Part shown: positions 32,201 through 44,700 of the stretch, piece by piece
How positions within the stretch are numbered: position 1 is the first letter of the stretch
How the letters are laid out: every line of letters begins with the position of its first letter
Virus record (IMG/VR): IMGVR_UViG_3300027833_000013
Coordinates: 62,001-126,000 of that record
DNA length: 64,000 nt
Strand: one strand, 5' to 3'
Source of the DNA: a virus
Translations under genes and position numbers: made by a program
Notes under the pieces: model-generated
The model's database searches: none
What the model was told of the DNA's origin: nothing
What the model saw: only the letters and a program-made list of their open reading frames with translations

Positions 32201-32736
32201 GTTACGGCGCTGAGTTAGATAAGATTAAAAGTATTAGTGACGAAGTAATATACCATCCAGTAAAGTACAAAATACTTTTTGGATCAGCCGCGGAGAATAG
32301 TTTGCAAGCAACGTTTAAAATTGTTAAAAATACAGAAACTGTATCCAACGATAATGAAGTAAAGTCAAATGTAATTAATGCAATGAATGAATATTTTAGT
32401 TTGGAAAACTGGGAGTTTGGTGAATCATTTTACTTCTCAGAACTCTCAACTTACATAATGAATCAACTTGCACCTTCAATTAGTTCTATAGTAATTGTTC
32501 CAAGCGACGACTTACTATCATTTGGATCGTTGTATGAAATAAACTCAGAATCTGATGAAATTTTCATAAGTGGTGCAACTGTAGAAAATGTAGAAATAAT
32601 AGATACTATTACTGCAACTAAACTAAAATCCTCAGGCACTGTTATTACAGCAAGCACTGAAGTTTCAAATACTGGAATACAAAGTTCGAGTACTGCATAT
32701 ACGTCCACTATCAACACCGGAGGCTCGAGCTACTAA
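29260..32736 (+). CDS. 6: Baseplate wedge subunit gp6
   Basis: A 1,158-aa protein. The N-terminus carries the wedge signature: MIAYLRTNYPEDFNDYIESS and LIDLIAFLGQNISFRIDLNA, then ENFLELAERRESVLRLARLL (about 83-102), as in gp6/J-like proteins. Downstream are SDRISLVFSDGTFGELPQGV (about 342-361) and SSTSETNESIKQNAPSTYYT (about 407-426), also typical. In T4 gp6 (660 aa) dimerises to form the inner ring of the baseplate. This form is nearly twice as long; the extra sequence is mainly a beta-rich insertion between about residues 530 and 900. The stop overlaps the next start (TAATG), coupling it to the giant gene. Confidence 0.93.
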   Translation: MSTTDRQNRLLVAENWKRIYQSFRNADFQSYDFDNLRRTMIAYLRTNYPEDFNDYIESSEYLALIDLIAFLGQNISFRIDLNARENFLELAERRESVLRLARLLSYNPKRNQAAQGLLKVTSVSTTEEVVDSNNFNLANQQIQWNDPTNTDWYEQFIKVMNSALPANGTFGRPLKKEIVDGVPNEQYRFNAVNTDIPTYGFTKTVQGKSLQFEVVSTDLNTDTKNAEEEIPLTANSFAYLYKDDSRGPASSNTGFFCTFKQGSLDSGQFVVNTPTTNQVIDIDAANINNDDVWLYKLDASGQESEYWTKVDAVEGNNIIYNSVSKKIRSVYSVLTRVSDRISLVFSDGTFGELPQGVFKVFYRTSNNQSYVIKPTDMTGIQIKVPYLSRSNTVETITLNLELKYTVANSSTSETNESIKQNAPSTYYTQNRMVTAEDYNVAPLGISQDIIKVKSVNRFASGISRYYDLLDATGKYSSTNLYANDGIIYKENLVNKDSFTYITQTDIESAITNKIEPILKDRRVLNYYLTNFTKVITSDLKAEWVQTTSDTNRGTGHLIDESDVKYKVGTFTANNLRLLEAGSLLKFEAPTGYHFLVGDKTTLIAGAVGAPNTLMYKWVKVISVNGDGTTNTTSGLGPIVLNDSIPTQALLTEIRPKLTTSINDSVKVQIIDQAFANNTFGLRYDVGTRQWRLITEVNLDTISDFSTGKTGDVSSQNLDASWLLWFKTDGEKYNITYRAMRYVYESDNEIKFYYDSSDKIYDNKTGKIIKDKIQVLSINTQPMLTLPFTSDYNFEITKEYRDADGYVDSKKVEISFFDADDDGVVDNPGSFVDIVNETVSPTTKYIFQKKYTTTDGVEDYQYVTQTSQNILVLTSESAIGAYSSYDALTIFFAIDTGLFKQLSSDKLLLTQISNFKAFIGRADLKFRYVHAADNNKRIDPSSTNLIDTYLLTRLYDTSYRKWLNGDLTTKPLPPSSDQLYRSYGAELDKIKSISDEVIYHPVKYKILFGSAAENSLQATFKIVKNTETVSNDNEVKSNVINAMNEYFSLENWEFGESFYFSELSTYIMNQLAPSISSIVIVPSDDLLSFGSLYEINSESDEIFISGATVENVEIIDTITATKLKSSGTVITASTEVSNTGIQSSSTAYTSTINTGGSSY

Positions 32737-35700
32737 TGGCTTATAATGATGACCAAAACGAATATCCACTTCCAGTTAATGGCAAATCTAATAGAAAGTC
32801 TGCGGAGTTACTTCCGAGATACTTCCGTACTGAGACAAATACTAAGTTTTTAAACGCAACATTAGATCAGGTTACTACGCCTGGCACTGCAAAAAAACTT
32901 AATGGGTATTATGGCAGAAAAACTGCAAATGCATATTCTCCTAAAGATATCTATTTAGGAGATGTTACAGCTCAACGAGAAACTTATCAGTTAGAACCGT
33001 CGTTAATATCTAAAGACTTACTCGGCAATGTATTATTTTATAAAGATTATAATGATTTTAGAAATCAACTTAGTGTATTAGGCGGTAGTGTATCAAATGA
33101 AAGTTTATTAAACAGCCAAGAGTACTATGCATGGAACCCTAATTTAGATTGGGATAAACTTGCTAACTTTAGAGAATATTACTGGTTACCAAATGGTCCT
33201 GCAAACGTAACAGTCTTTGGCCAAAATGATGATGTAACTAGTACGTACACAGTTTCAAGTGTAGATAATTTAGGCAATAGAGGATACACATTTAACGGTA
33301 ATTTAACACAAAATCCAACATTAGAATTATATAGAGGTCAAACTTACATATTTGATATAGATGCCGCTGGGTTGCCACTTACTTTCAGAACATCGAGAGC
33401 TATCGAAAGCGATAACGAGTATGCAATCGGCATAACTAATTCAGGAACTGATACTGGATCGATTACGTTTACTGTGCCACTTGAAGCACCAGACAGATTA
33501 TACTATGTTGCCCAAACAGATATTAATACTGGTGGAACAATTAGAATTGCAGATATAGAATCAAACACTTCTATAGATGTTGCAACTGATATTTTAAATA
33601 AAAAAACATACACTACTGCAAATGGATTTGCATTAATGAATGGTATGAAAATTAAGTTTGAAGGAACTGTTACTCCTGAAATATATGCAACCAATACCTG
33701 GTATGTTGAAGGTGTCGGTGACAAGATTAAATTAATTAAAGATACTGATCTTACTATTCCGCAAGCATATTCCGCAGACATCAATGTATTGTTTGATGCT
33801 AATCCTTTTGATAATTTACCTTATAGTAGAGCAAACTCTTATAGTGCAACAAAAGATTATATTGTTATTAATCGTAGTTCACCTGATAAAAGTGCTTGGG
33901 CAAGAAACAACAGATGGTTCCACAAATCAGTGCTTGAAAAAACAGCTGAACTAAATGGTGAAGTATTTAACATTGATCAAAGTGCAAGAGCAAAGCGTCC
34001 TATTATTGAATTCAATGCAGGACTAAAATTATTTGAATTTGGTACAGAAGCCAAAACAGAAAATGTAGATTTAATTGATACTTTTACTACTGATGTATTT
34101 TCTACAATCAACGGCAAAGAAGGTTATAGCATTGACGGCGTTGATATTACTGACGGTATGCGCATATTGTTTACAGCGGATACCGACCTGCTTGTAAAAG
34201 ATAAGATATACAAAGTTAAATTTATTAAACATAATTCAACAGTAGCGCAAATAGCGTTAATAGAAGAATCGGATACTCTTCCTATTGCTAATCAAGTTGC
34301 ACTAATAATTGCTGGTACTAATGCCGGTAAACAATATTATTATAACGGCTATGCTTGGAAATTAGCACAATATAAGTCTACTGCAAATCAACCCCCGTTA
34401 TTTGAGATATTTGATGATTTAGGATATAGTTATACTGATTCATCAACGTATCCAGTAAGTGATTTTATAGGTAATAAACTGTTTAGTTATAAAGTAGGAA
34501 CTGGAAAGGCTGATATCGAATTAGGTTTTCCTATTACATATAAGTCACTTGAAAATGTAGGCGATATAACGTTTGATTTTAATTTAGTAACAGATTCATT
34601 TAATTATCAAATTAATAATACTCCGTTATCTAAAAACACAGACGTTGGATTCTGTAAAGTATATACTGACATTACTAGTTTTGAATATTGCAATGGATGG
34701 GCAACGACAAAAACTAACACAGTTCAAAAAGTTATTAGGCAATATGATGTTGCTACTGCACAGGCAGATTTTGCAATCGATGTTTATGACAAAAGCGGTA
34801 CACTAACTGACTTAACAGTTGCCGTACAAGTAAACAGTGCTTGGAGATTTGACTATACGCTTGTAACTGTAGACAATGTAAAAACTGTTAGATTTGCAAT
34901 AGCAATACCTGCAAACAGTAGTGTTGTAATTAAAACTAATAGCAACACTATTAAAAATGCTAACGGCTATTATGAATTTCCGCATGCAATGGAAAAGAAT
35001 CCACAGAATGAAAATCTTAGTTCCTTTACACTCGGCGAAGTAAACGATCATGTATTTTCAATGCTTGAAGACTTGCCGGGATTTGCAGGAACATTTCCTG
35101 GACCGAGCAACCTTGGCAATTTAGGAAACATAAATCCGTATGGTAAAAAGTTTCTACAGTATGCCGGATCTGCCAACATATCTGCTTATCACATTACAGA
35201 CAAAGATGCAAACATAATCAAAGCAATTGATCATGCAAGGCGCGAATATAGAAAGTTTAAAAGATCATTTATGCAAGTAGCAGAAACTCTTGGATATGAT
35301 GGCCCGACTAAACAACACGTTGATTTAGTATTAAAAGAAGTTAATAAAGATAAAACAAAAACAGACTCGTATCACTTTAGTGACATGGTACCATATGAAG
35401 GTGCAAAGCGTTTAGAATTCACAGTTTATGATACAGAAAATACTTTCTTTTCACTAAGTGAAAAATTTAGTTTAGATACGTTATCATCTAAAGCATTATT
35501 GGTATATCAAAATGGTACACAGTTAATTCATAATAAAGATTACACATTCAATTTAGATGGATTTGTTGTAATTACTGCAACTAAAGCAAAAGACGATTTA
35601 ATAGAAATATATGAATTTGGCAACACAGACGGCTGCTACGTACCTTCGACTCCTAGTAAGTTGGGATTATTTCCAACGTTTTATCCTACATTAATTTCTG

Positions 35701-38700
35701 ATAGTACGTATCAAACAGCTACTAATATAATACAAGGGCATGACGGTAGTAAAACTGTTGCATACAACGATTACAGAGACGATTTGTTATTGGACCTTGA
35801 AAAGAGAATATTTAACAATATTAAAGCAAAGTATGATACTACTAGATTAGATATTAACGACTTTGTACCAGGAAACGATAGAAATACTAAATTTACTAGT
35901 GTACAAGTTAATAATGGAATGATGTTTGACTTTGTGCAATGGACTGAAAGTTTAGGTAATATTGATTATTCTAGTAGTAGTGATTTTTACAGTAGAGATA
36001 ATAGCTTTACTTGGAACTATTCTCAAATGGCATCTTGGGACGGCACGTCTCTAAGAGGATTTTGGAGAGCAGTTTATAAAAGTGCTTATGACACAGATCG
36101 TCCTCATACACACCCTTGGGAAATGCTAGGATTTAGTATTATGCCCACATGGTGGGAAGCACAATATGGACCAGCACCGTATACAAGTGATAACTTAGTA
36201 TTATGGGAAGATTTACAAGAAGGTAGAGTAAATGTTCCAGGTGCATCTATAAAAATTATTAACAAATATAAAAGAAGTAACTTATTAAAGCATATTCCTG
36301 TTAACAACAGTGGTCAACTGTTAAGTCCACAAGACTCGGGATACACATCAGGAGTTGTATCAAACATAGATGCATCGTTTACATTTGGTGACGAAGCACC
36401 GGCTGAAACTGCTTGGAGACGTAGTGGCGAATATCCGTTTAGTTTAATTAAGTCTTGGGTGTTAAATCAACCTAATAAAGTAATTGGTTTAGGGTTTGAT
36501 ACGTCAAGAATGAAAAAATCTATTGCAGGACAATGGATATACACAAACTCGGGTAAAGCTATATCTCCAAAAGATATATTATATCCTAATACAATAACAG
36601 ACTCTAACGAAGTACTTACAAGTGGATTAGTTAACTATGTTATTGATTATTTAACTTCGGAAGCAACATCTGACGTTGCAACATATAAGTCAAAATTTAG
36701 TTTAATTAAAAATCAATTAGGTATTAAACTAGGGTCGTTTACTGACAATGAAAAACTAAGATTTATATTAGATAGCAGAACTCCGTTTAACAAAGGTAAT
36801 GTATTTCTTCCTAAAGAAAATTATAATATTTTCCTTAATAAAAGCTCACCGCTAACTGTTGCATCTTATAGTGGCGTAATGGTCGAAAAAGCACCTAAAG
36901 GATTTATTGTCCGTGGGTATGATAGTACTAACCCTATATTTAAATACACTATACCAAAAACGTCTGCTACTGATCCGACAATTACTGTTGGTGGTATATC
37001 AGAAGCATTTCTTGATTGGGATGCAGGAAAGAGATACTTAACAGGTTCCAATATAAAGCACAATAATGTATTTTATAGAGTAATAGATACTCATACTAGT
37101 GGCAACACATTTGACACTGAATACTTTCAAAAAATAGCACAACTTCCATTGACAGGCGGAGTAACAGCGTTATATAGGCGCACATTTGAAAATACTGATA
37201 CAACAGTACCATACGGCACAATACTAGATACTGTACAAGATGTAGTTGACTTTTTACTTGGATACGAAAATTATTTAACATCACAAGGTTTTGCGTTTGA
37301 TTATTATAATACAGAGCAACAGGTTGTAGAAGATTGGAAATTAAGTACAAAAGAATTTATGTATTTTACAACACAGAATTGGTCAGCTGGCACTGTAATA
37401 TCTCTAAGTCCGGCAGCAACACGATTGCGCTTTAAATCAAATTATGCAGTTGTAGACGACTTATACGATAGCTTCTATAACTATAGCATATTAAATGCAA
37501 ATGGTCAAAAGGTACCTGAAACTGTTACTAGATTAAACAGAGAAGATGGTGTATTCCAGATGCAGTTAAGAGATTCTGTAGACGGAATATACCATGCTGT
37601 ACTACCGCAAGTGCAATTTGAACACGTTGCTGTCTTAGATAACGTATCAGATTTTAAAGACGTAATTTATAGTCCTGCTACGGGATATCGACAAGAGCGT
37701 ATTAAGGTATTAGGATATGTTGCTTCGGGTTGGAACGGAAGTTTAAACATTCCAGGCTTTGTATTTGATAACGCAGAAGTTACTGAATGGGAATCATGGA
37801 CTGATTATGCAATAAGCAGTGTTGTAAAATATAAAGAATTTTATTATAGTGCAAGAGTTGATATTACTGGCAATGAAGCATTTGATTCTGCAGTTTGGGT
37901 TCGTTTAGATAAACGCCCAGAATCAAAATTAATGCCAAACTTTGATTATAAAATTAATCAATTTGCAGACTTTTATGATCTTGATTCAGACAATTTTGAT
38001 TCCGAACAGCAGAAAATGGCACAGCATCTAATAGGTTATCAAAAGCGTCAGTATTTAGAAAATATTATTAACGATGACGTTAGTCAGTATAAATTCTATC
38101 AAGGAATGATTGCTGACAAGGGCACACGTAATAGTATTGATAAATTATTTGATAGTTTAGCAAGTGCTGACAAAGACAGTGTTGACTTTTATGAAGAATG
38201 GGCAATTAAGTCAGCACAGTACGGAGCAAGTACAGGGTTTGAAGAAATTGAATATCAGTTAGATGAATCTAAGTTTAAATTAGAACCACAACCTATTGAG
38301 TTGGTTGATGTAGTACCAACAGCAACAACTGATTTGACTTATAGAATACCACATCATGACGTGTTCTTAAAACCAACAAATTACGAAACAACTAGACTAC
38401 CGACAAAATTTTTAGATACTGAATATGTAAAAACAGTTGGATACGTTACCGGAGATGATGTTAATAGAGCAGTAAATAGCCCTGCAGGCATATTAGCTTT
38501 CAACCCAGCAGAACTTGATAAAGGCGCATATGTTTGGGTATCGAGTAATAGCCAGTCTTGGGACGTACTAAAACATGTAAACAGTGACATTATAATTAAT
38601 ACTGTTTCAGTAGACGGTCCGACAGTATCACTATCATGTGATAAGACAGTGGCTCTTGAAGTTGGTGATATTATTGGCCTTTACAATGTTGATCAAATTG

Positions 38701-41700
38701 TCGGAACTGATTCAGCACCAACAGTTACTGAAGCGTTTTACACTGTTTCAGATGTTTACAATAATACAATTGAAATTACTTCAGATAATGCTGATTGGCA
38801 AAAAGTTGAAACACTAACTAACATCAACGGAATAATTACAAAATTTATATCTCAGCGTGTTGCTACATTAGCAACAGCAAATGATTTAAGTACTACTAAT
38901 TTAAAGTCTTTAGAGGTTATATGGGTAGACGATGACGATACTGGCAAGTGGAGAGTAATTAAAAATTCTCCAGTATATTCACAAGCACAGACACTTAAAA
39001 GTTCTTTGTCATTAGACAGTACTCAGCATAACTTTGGACATAGTATTGCTGTAAACAAATCTAATACGTTGTTAGCAGTTGGTATTCCTGATAAAGGCAA
39101 TGGCGAAGTACATGTGTTTAAGCGCAGTAGTGATGCAAACAATTTAGTATTTGATCAAACTATTACAGCACCAACGTCATACGTTGATACATATGACGGT
39201 AGTACTGAAGTTACATCTCAGAAGTTCGGCGAGAGTGTTTCATTTAGTCCAGATGGCAAATATTTAATTATTGGTTCTCCGCATGCAAGTAACGTAAAAA
39301 CTGCATACAAAGGCGACTACGTTCCCGGAAGTGACTATAACAAAAATGAAATTATTAAGTTTGGACCCAACTTGTTTAAAGCAGTTGCGGTAATTGACGG
39401 AGCAGTTGATTCTATTCCATATACAACATTTGATTCGTATCCGAATTTAGTGTCAGAGACTGATAGTACTACACTTAACTTATTACAAACAGGCAACTAT
39501 AAACTTAATAGCAAGCCTAATACTACACATATACTAGTTAGAGCACCTAAGGAAGCATACGAAGGTTCAAAAACTGGCGACAATATTGTATTAAAGTGGA
39601 ACAACTACAGTAACATAAACACACAAGGATGCAATGTATCAGTTGAGCCGTTTGATGGACAGTTCCCTGAAATTACAGGCGCATTATTGTCTGACATTCA
39701 TCCTATTGTAGCAAAAGTAGAAAACGTATTATATATTGCAAACTTTCAAAACTTACCAGGCATAGGACAAACAGTAAACAGTGCAGTTGCAAGTGGGACA
39801 GTTTCTTATGTAGGTGACAGTGACGGCGCTGCCGTTGTATATGTTTCTGACGTTAATGGTACATTTGCAGAAACAGGACAAATAGCAATTGGTAATATTG
39901 CAATTGGAGATTATACAGAAGATTATCAAAATCCGACAGCAGAAGTTGGCGGATATTGGATGATAACTACCCCTGCATACGAAACAGCGGCAGATAGTTC
40001 AAATGTATTTACTGATCCAGGACACGGATTAATATATCAAGACATTATTAAGCAAGACTCTGCTAGAACACCTAACTATTATTACAATATACAAGACACT
40101 ATTCAAGCTATTGGGGCAAAGGTATCTGCAAATGATCAGGCTTCGTTTATTGAAAGCTTCACATATGAAGGTGACCCAAATGAAGTATTTGCTGTACAGG
40201 AATCTAACAAATGGGCAATACGTGTTCCTAAAGCATTTTCAGATACTAAAACAGCCGGCGATCAATTTTATCTTTTCTTAGATGATCAGAGTGGAATAGT
40301 TGATTTAGCAGGTACTGCATTTACTTTTGATATTACAAACAAGCAACATACTATTAATGAAGTGCTTGACGGCTACATTGATTTTGTGTTTGACAACTTT
40401 AGTACAGTAACACAGTTACCGTTTGAACCTGCAATAGGCGACATAGTACGTGATGCATCCAGCGGTGCAACGGCTGAAGTAGCATTTTACAAAAGACAAT
40501 TTAATGACATACGAATTTATGTTAAAAATGTTACAGGTGCCTGGAGCTTAGGCGACACTTACGGACAAACAGCAGACATTATTAGAAATGGCACGCCAAA
40601 CAGAACAATGGGCGAAATCAAAGCAGTATCACTTGGCTCTTCAGAAGTTGGCAAGATTTTTGTTATTGAAGAAACTAGTAATTTTGCAAGTGTTGCAACT
40701 ACACAACTACTTGATAAAGAATACTGGATTTACGATGAAATTATATTACAGGGTATTGCAAGAAGTGCAAACGTACCGTCAAGTAATAACAATGATTGGA
40801 AACAAGTTAACAACATTCTTGCAAGTAATTCATCAAATGCATCTGCAAGCGGACTACTACAAGAAGGTATGATATCTGTTTATACATTAAATGAAATAGC
40901 ACAATTTGATTATGATAGTTCGTATGTAATACCAGAAAGACAAAATTATAAAAGATTTGGCGACGAAATACAAATAACACAAACTGGTACTGGAGTAAAG
41001 GCATTATACAGAGTTGCAGTAGCTTCCGGCGGAAACGCTACAGAATCTAACCCGGGTAGCATACATTTTATTAAACACGGATCGTCTAATACTGTAGGAA
41101 ATACATACGAAACATACCAATGGCAGTTAGACATTAATCCTTTGTTTAAAGGACAATTTACTTCAACAGTGTTTTACAAAGTAAATGAAATTGTTAATTA
41201 TAACGGCATTTTATATAGTGCAAAAATTAACATTGCAAGCGGATCGGCATTTGTGCCAAGTAGTTGGACAGAACTATCTAACACAACTACGCATGTTGGA
41301 TATATTCCTAGTACTCCGGAACAGCTATTGATAGGCGAAGACATTTACTCACCAGAGGGCGGAATTAGAGACTTTGCTCAAAAGTTTGATCAAGACGACG
41401 CAGGCGAAGTATTAATTACAAGTACTAAAATACAAGGTAATGATAGTACAGGCGAAAGAGCAGTTAATGTATATAGACAAGTTAATGGACAATTTACTAT
41501 ATCACAAACAATTACATCACCGTATATTGACGTAAGTACAGATACTCTTACAGGATATGCTGATGCAATAGCAATTAGTGCAGATGGTACTATGATTGCA
41601 ATAGGCGAACCGTATAACAATTCAATTGAAATTCAGCAAGGTAAAGTGTATCTTTATAAATTAACTAACGGTACATTTACATTATCACAGACATTGTTCA

Positions 41701-44700
41701 GTCACAATAATGAAGTAGCAGAACAATTTGGCAGTGCTGTTGGATTTGATGGCAATCAGTTAGCAGTAACATCGTTACAAGGCGACATTGAGATAGCTAC
41801 AACATACGATGCCGATACAACATACTTTGATAATAAGTTTACTAACTTTAAGAAAGTAAACATGGATAGCGGAGTTATTTACATATATGAAAGAATTAAC
41901 AATACTCTAGTATATGCAGAACAATTTATATTTGATGATTATGATTCAATGTTGTTTGGTAAAAATTTATTAGTAAGTAATAACCATGTGTATGCAAGTA
42001 TGCCTAGAATGACAGACTATACTACATATCAAGGTATGGTTGTTGATTATAGAAAAGTATTGGGTAAAACAGCATGGGTTACACACAGAAGCCCATTAGA
42101 TCAAGTTGACTTAACTAATATAAAAAGTGCATTCCTGTATAACACTAAAACTAATACATTAATTTCAGATATTGATATTATTGATCCAGTACAAGGAAAA
42201 ATTCCAGGCACAGCAGAACAAGAATTAAGCTTCAAAACATATTACGATCCGGCATCTTACAATGTAGGAGATGCTAGTGTTGTAGTAGATAAATTAGCAA
42301 GTTGGACCAACAATACAGTAGGCAAATTATGGTGGGATTTAAGTGCAGTTAAGTACTACAACTACTACCAAAATGATATTACATACCAGACTAACTTTTG
42401 GGCAGAAGTATTTCCAGGCACATCTATTGATGTGTATGAGTGGGTAGAATCAAATATTATTCCAAGTGAATGGGATTCGATAGCAGATACAGAACAAGGC
42501 ATTGCATCTGGTATAAGTGGATTAAGCAAGTACGGCGATACGATATACAGTCAAGCACTAGTATGGGACAACATTGCCGCAACGTCAACAGTAAAATACT
42601 TCTTCTGGGTGCTAAACAAGCGTACAATTCCAAATGTAGATTTTAGATTATTATCAGCACAACAAGTACAGACGCTTATTAAAGACCCTGCAGGTTCGGG
42701 ATATAAATTTGCCGCACTTATGTCTAAAGATAGATTTGCGTTGTTTAACGTATCTAATTTAATTAATAATAAAGATGTTGCACTTAATATACGTTATTGG
42801 ACTACAGAAAATAAAAATCAAAACGTACATAATGAATATCAATTAATATCACAGGGTGTTGCAAATAGCAAACCTAATAAAGATATTGAACGCAAATGGT
42901 TTGATAGTTTAATTGGGTATGATATTAAAGATAGACTAGTTCCAGATCCTTCTTTAAGTGTTAAAACAAAATATGGAATTCAAGACAGGCCAAGACAGGG
43001 TATATTTGTAAACCGTGAAGAAGCCCTAAAGCAAGTGGTTGAAAGAGTTAACGATACTTTGAAAAAACATATTATTGTTGATGAATTTGATATTAGTAAT
43101 TTAGTTAAGAGTGATCCAGCACCTGCCAATAGTACATTATTGTTTGATGCAGTAATTGAAACATTTGAAGATTTACAGTTCTTGGGAATAGCAAACAAAA
43201 CAATACCGACATTAACACCTACTATTACTGATGGAGAAGTTGTACAAGTATTAATTACTGCAACTGGTAGAGGATACATTGATCCTTCATATGTTAGCGG
43301 GACTAGAAAAGGTCCAAAAATTACTGTTAACGGTATTGGCACAGGAGCAGAAGTTGAATGTACATTAAATGAACTAGGACAGATTGCTACTGTTAATATT
43401 ATTAACGCAGGTGAAGGGTACGATGAAAATACAACACTAACTGTAAGAAATTTTGCCGCTTTAGTTACAACAGATTCAAATGTTTCAAATAAGTGGAGCA
43501 TATACGATTTAGTTGATAATAAGTGGGTAAGACGTGTAAGTCAGCGTTATGATACAAACTTATACTGGAAATATGCAGACTGGTATGCACCAGGGTATAA
43601 TAACTTTACGGCAGTGGTTGATTTAATCTCAGCAAGTTATTTGTTAGATAGTTTAGTTGATAACGACATTGGTGACACAGTAAAAATTGAGAACGTCGGA
43701 TCCGGCGGTTGGCTATTACTTGAAAAAATTGATAACCAGATTAATGTTGATTACACTGTGAACTATAAGACAGTTGGCAAACAAAATGCAACTATACAAT
43801 TTATTGATACGTTATATAATGTTAGTAAAAGTAAAATAGGATTTGATAGTAATAACTATGATACTGTGTTCTTTGATGCACAGCCTGTTACTGAAACTAG
43901 AATAATACTTGAAACAATTAGAGATAATTTGTTTGTTGATAATTTAGAAGCAGAGTATAATACATTATTCTTGGCTAGTGTCAGATATGCATTCAGTGAA
44001 CAACCAAATATTGACTGGGCGTTTAAAACTAGCTTTGTAAAAGCACAACATAACTTAGGTGATCTTGCACAAAAAGTTACATTTAAAAATGATAACTTAG
44101 AAAGCTATCAAACTTATATAAACGAAGTCAAGCCATATAAAACTAAGGTTAGAGAATACGTAAGTTCGTTTACTAATACAGACCTTACTAGTACTACAAC
44201 TGCTGACTTTGATTTATCACCCAAGTATGATGTTGCAGAAGGCAAGATAACAGCGTCTAATGCAAAAGTATCAAGCACTAATGTTTATGGTGAAAGAGAT
44301 GTATCTTCATATCCAGACAAACATTGGTTTGATAATGTTGGTTACAAAATTACAAGTGTTGATATTGGTAATAAAGGAACTGCATATACATTGCCCCCAG
44401 TAGTTAAGTTTGAAGGCGGCGGCGGCACAGGTGCTACTGCAAAGGCGTTCTTAAATAATGGTAAGTTAAGTGAAATAAAAATATTAACACAAGGTAGTGG
44501 ATATATTAGCGCACCAACAGTAGTACTTGACGGTGGCCTGAGTGATACAGGAACAATTGGCAGGGCAACTGCAATACTAGGCAATGGCGTAGTTAGAGGT
44601 ACTAAAGTTTCGTTTAAATTTGATAGAGTAAGCGGAGTACCTTATATTACTACACTAGCTACAACAGAAACTTTTAATGGAACTGGTAGTAAATTTAACT

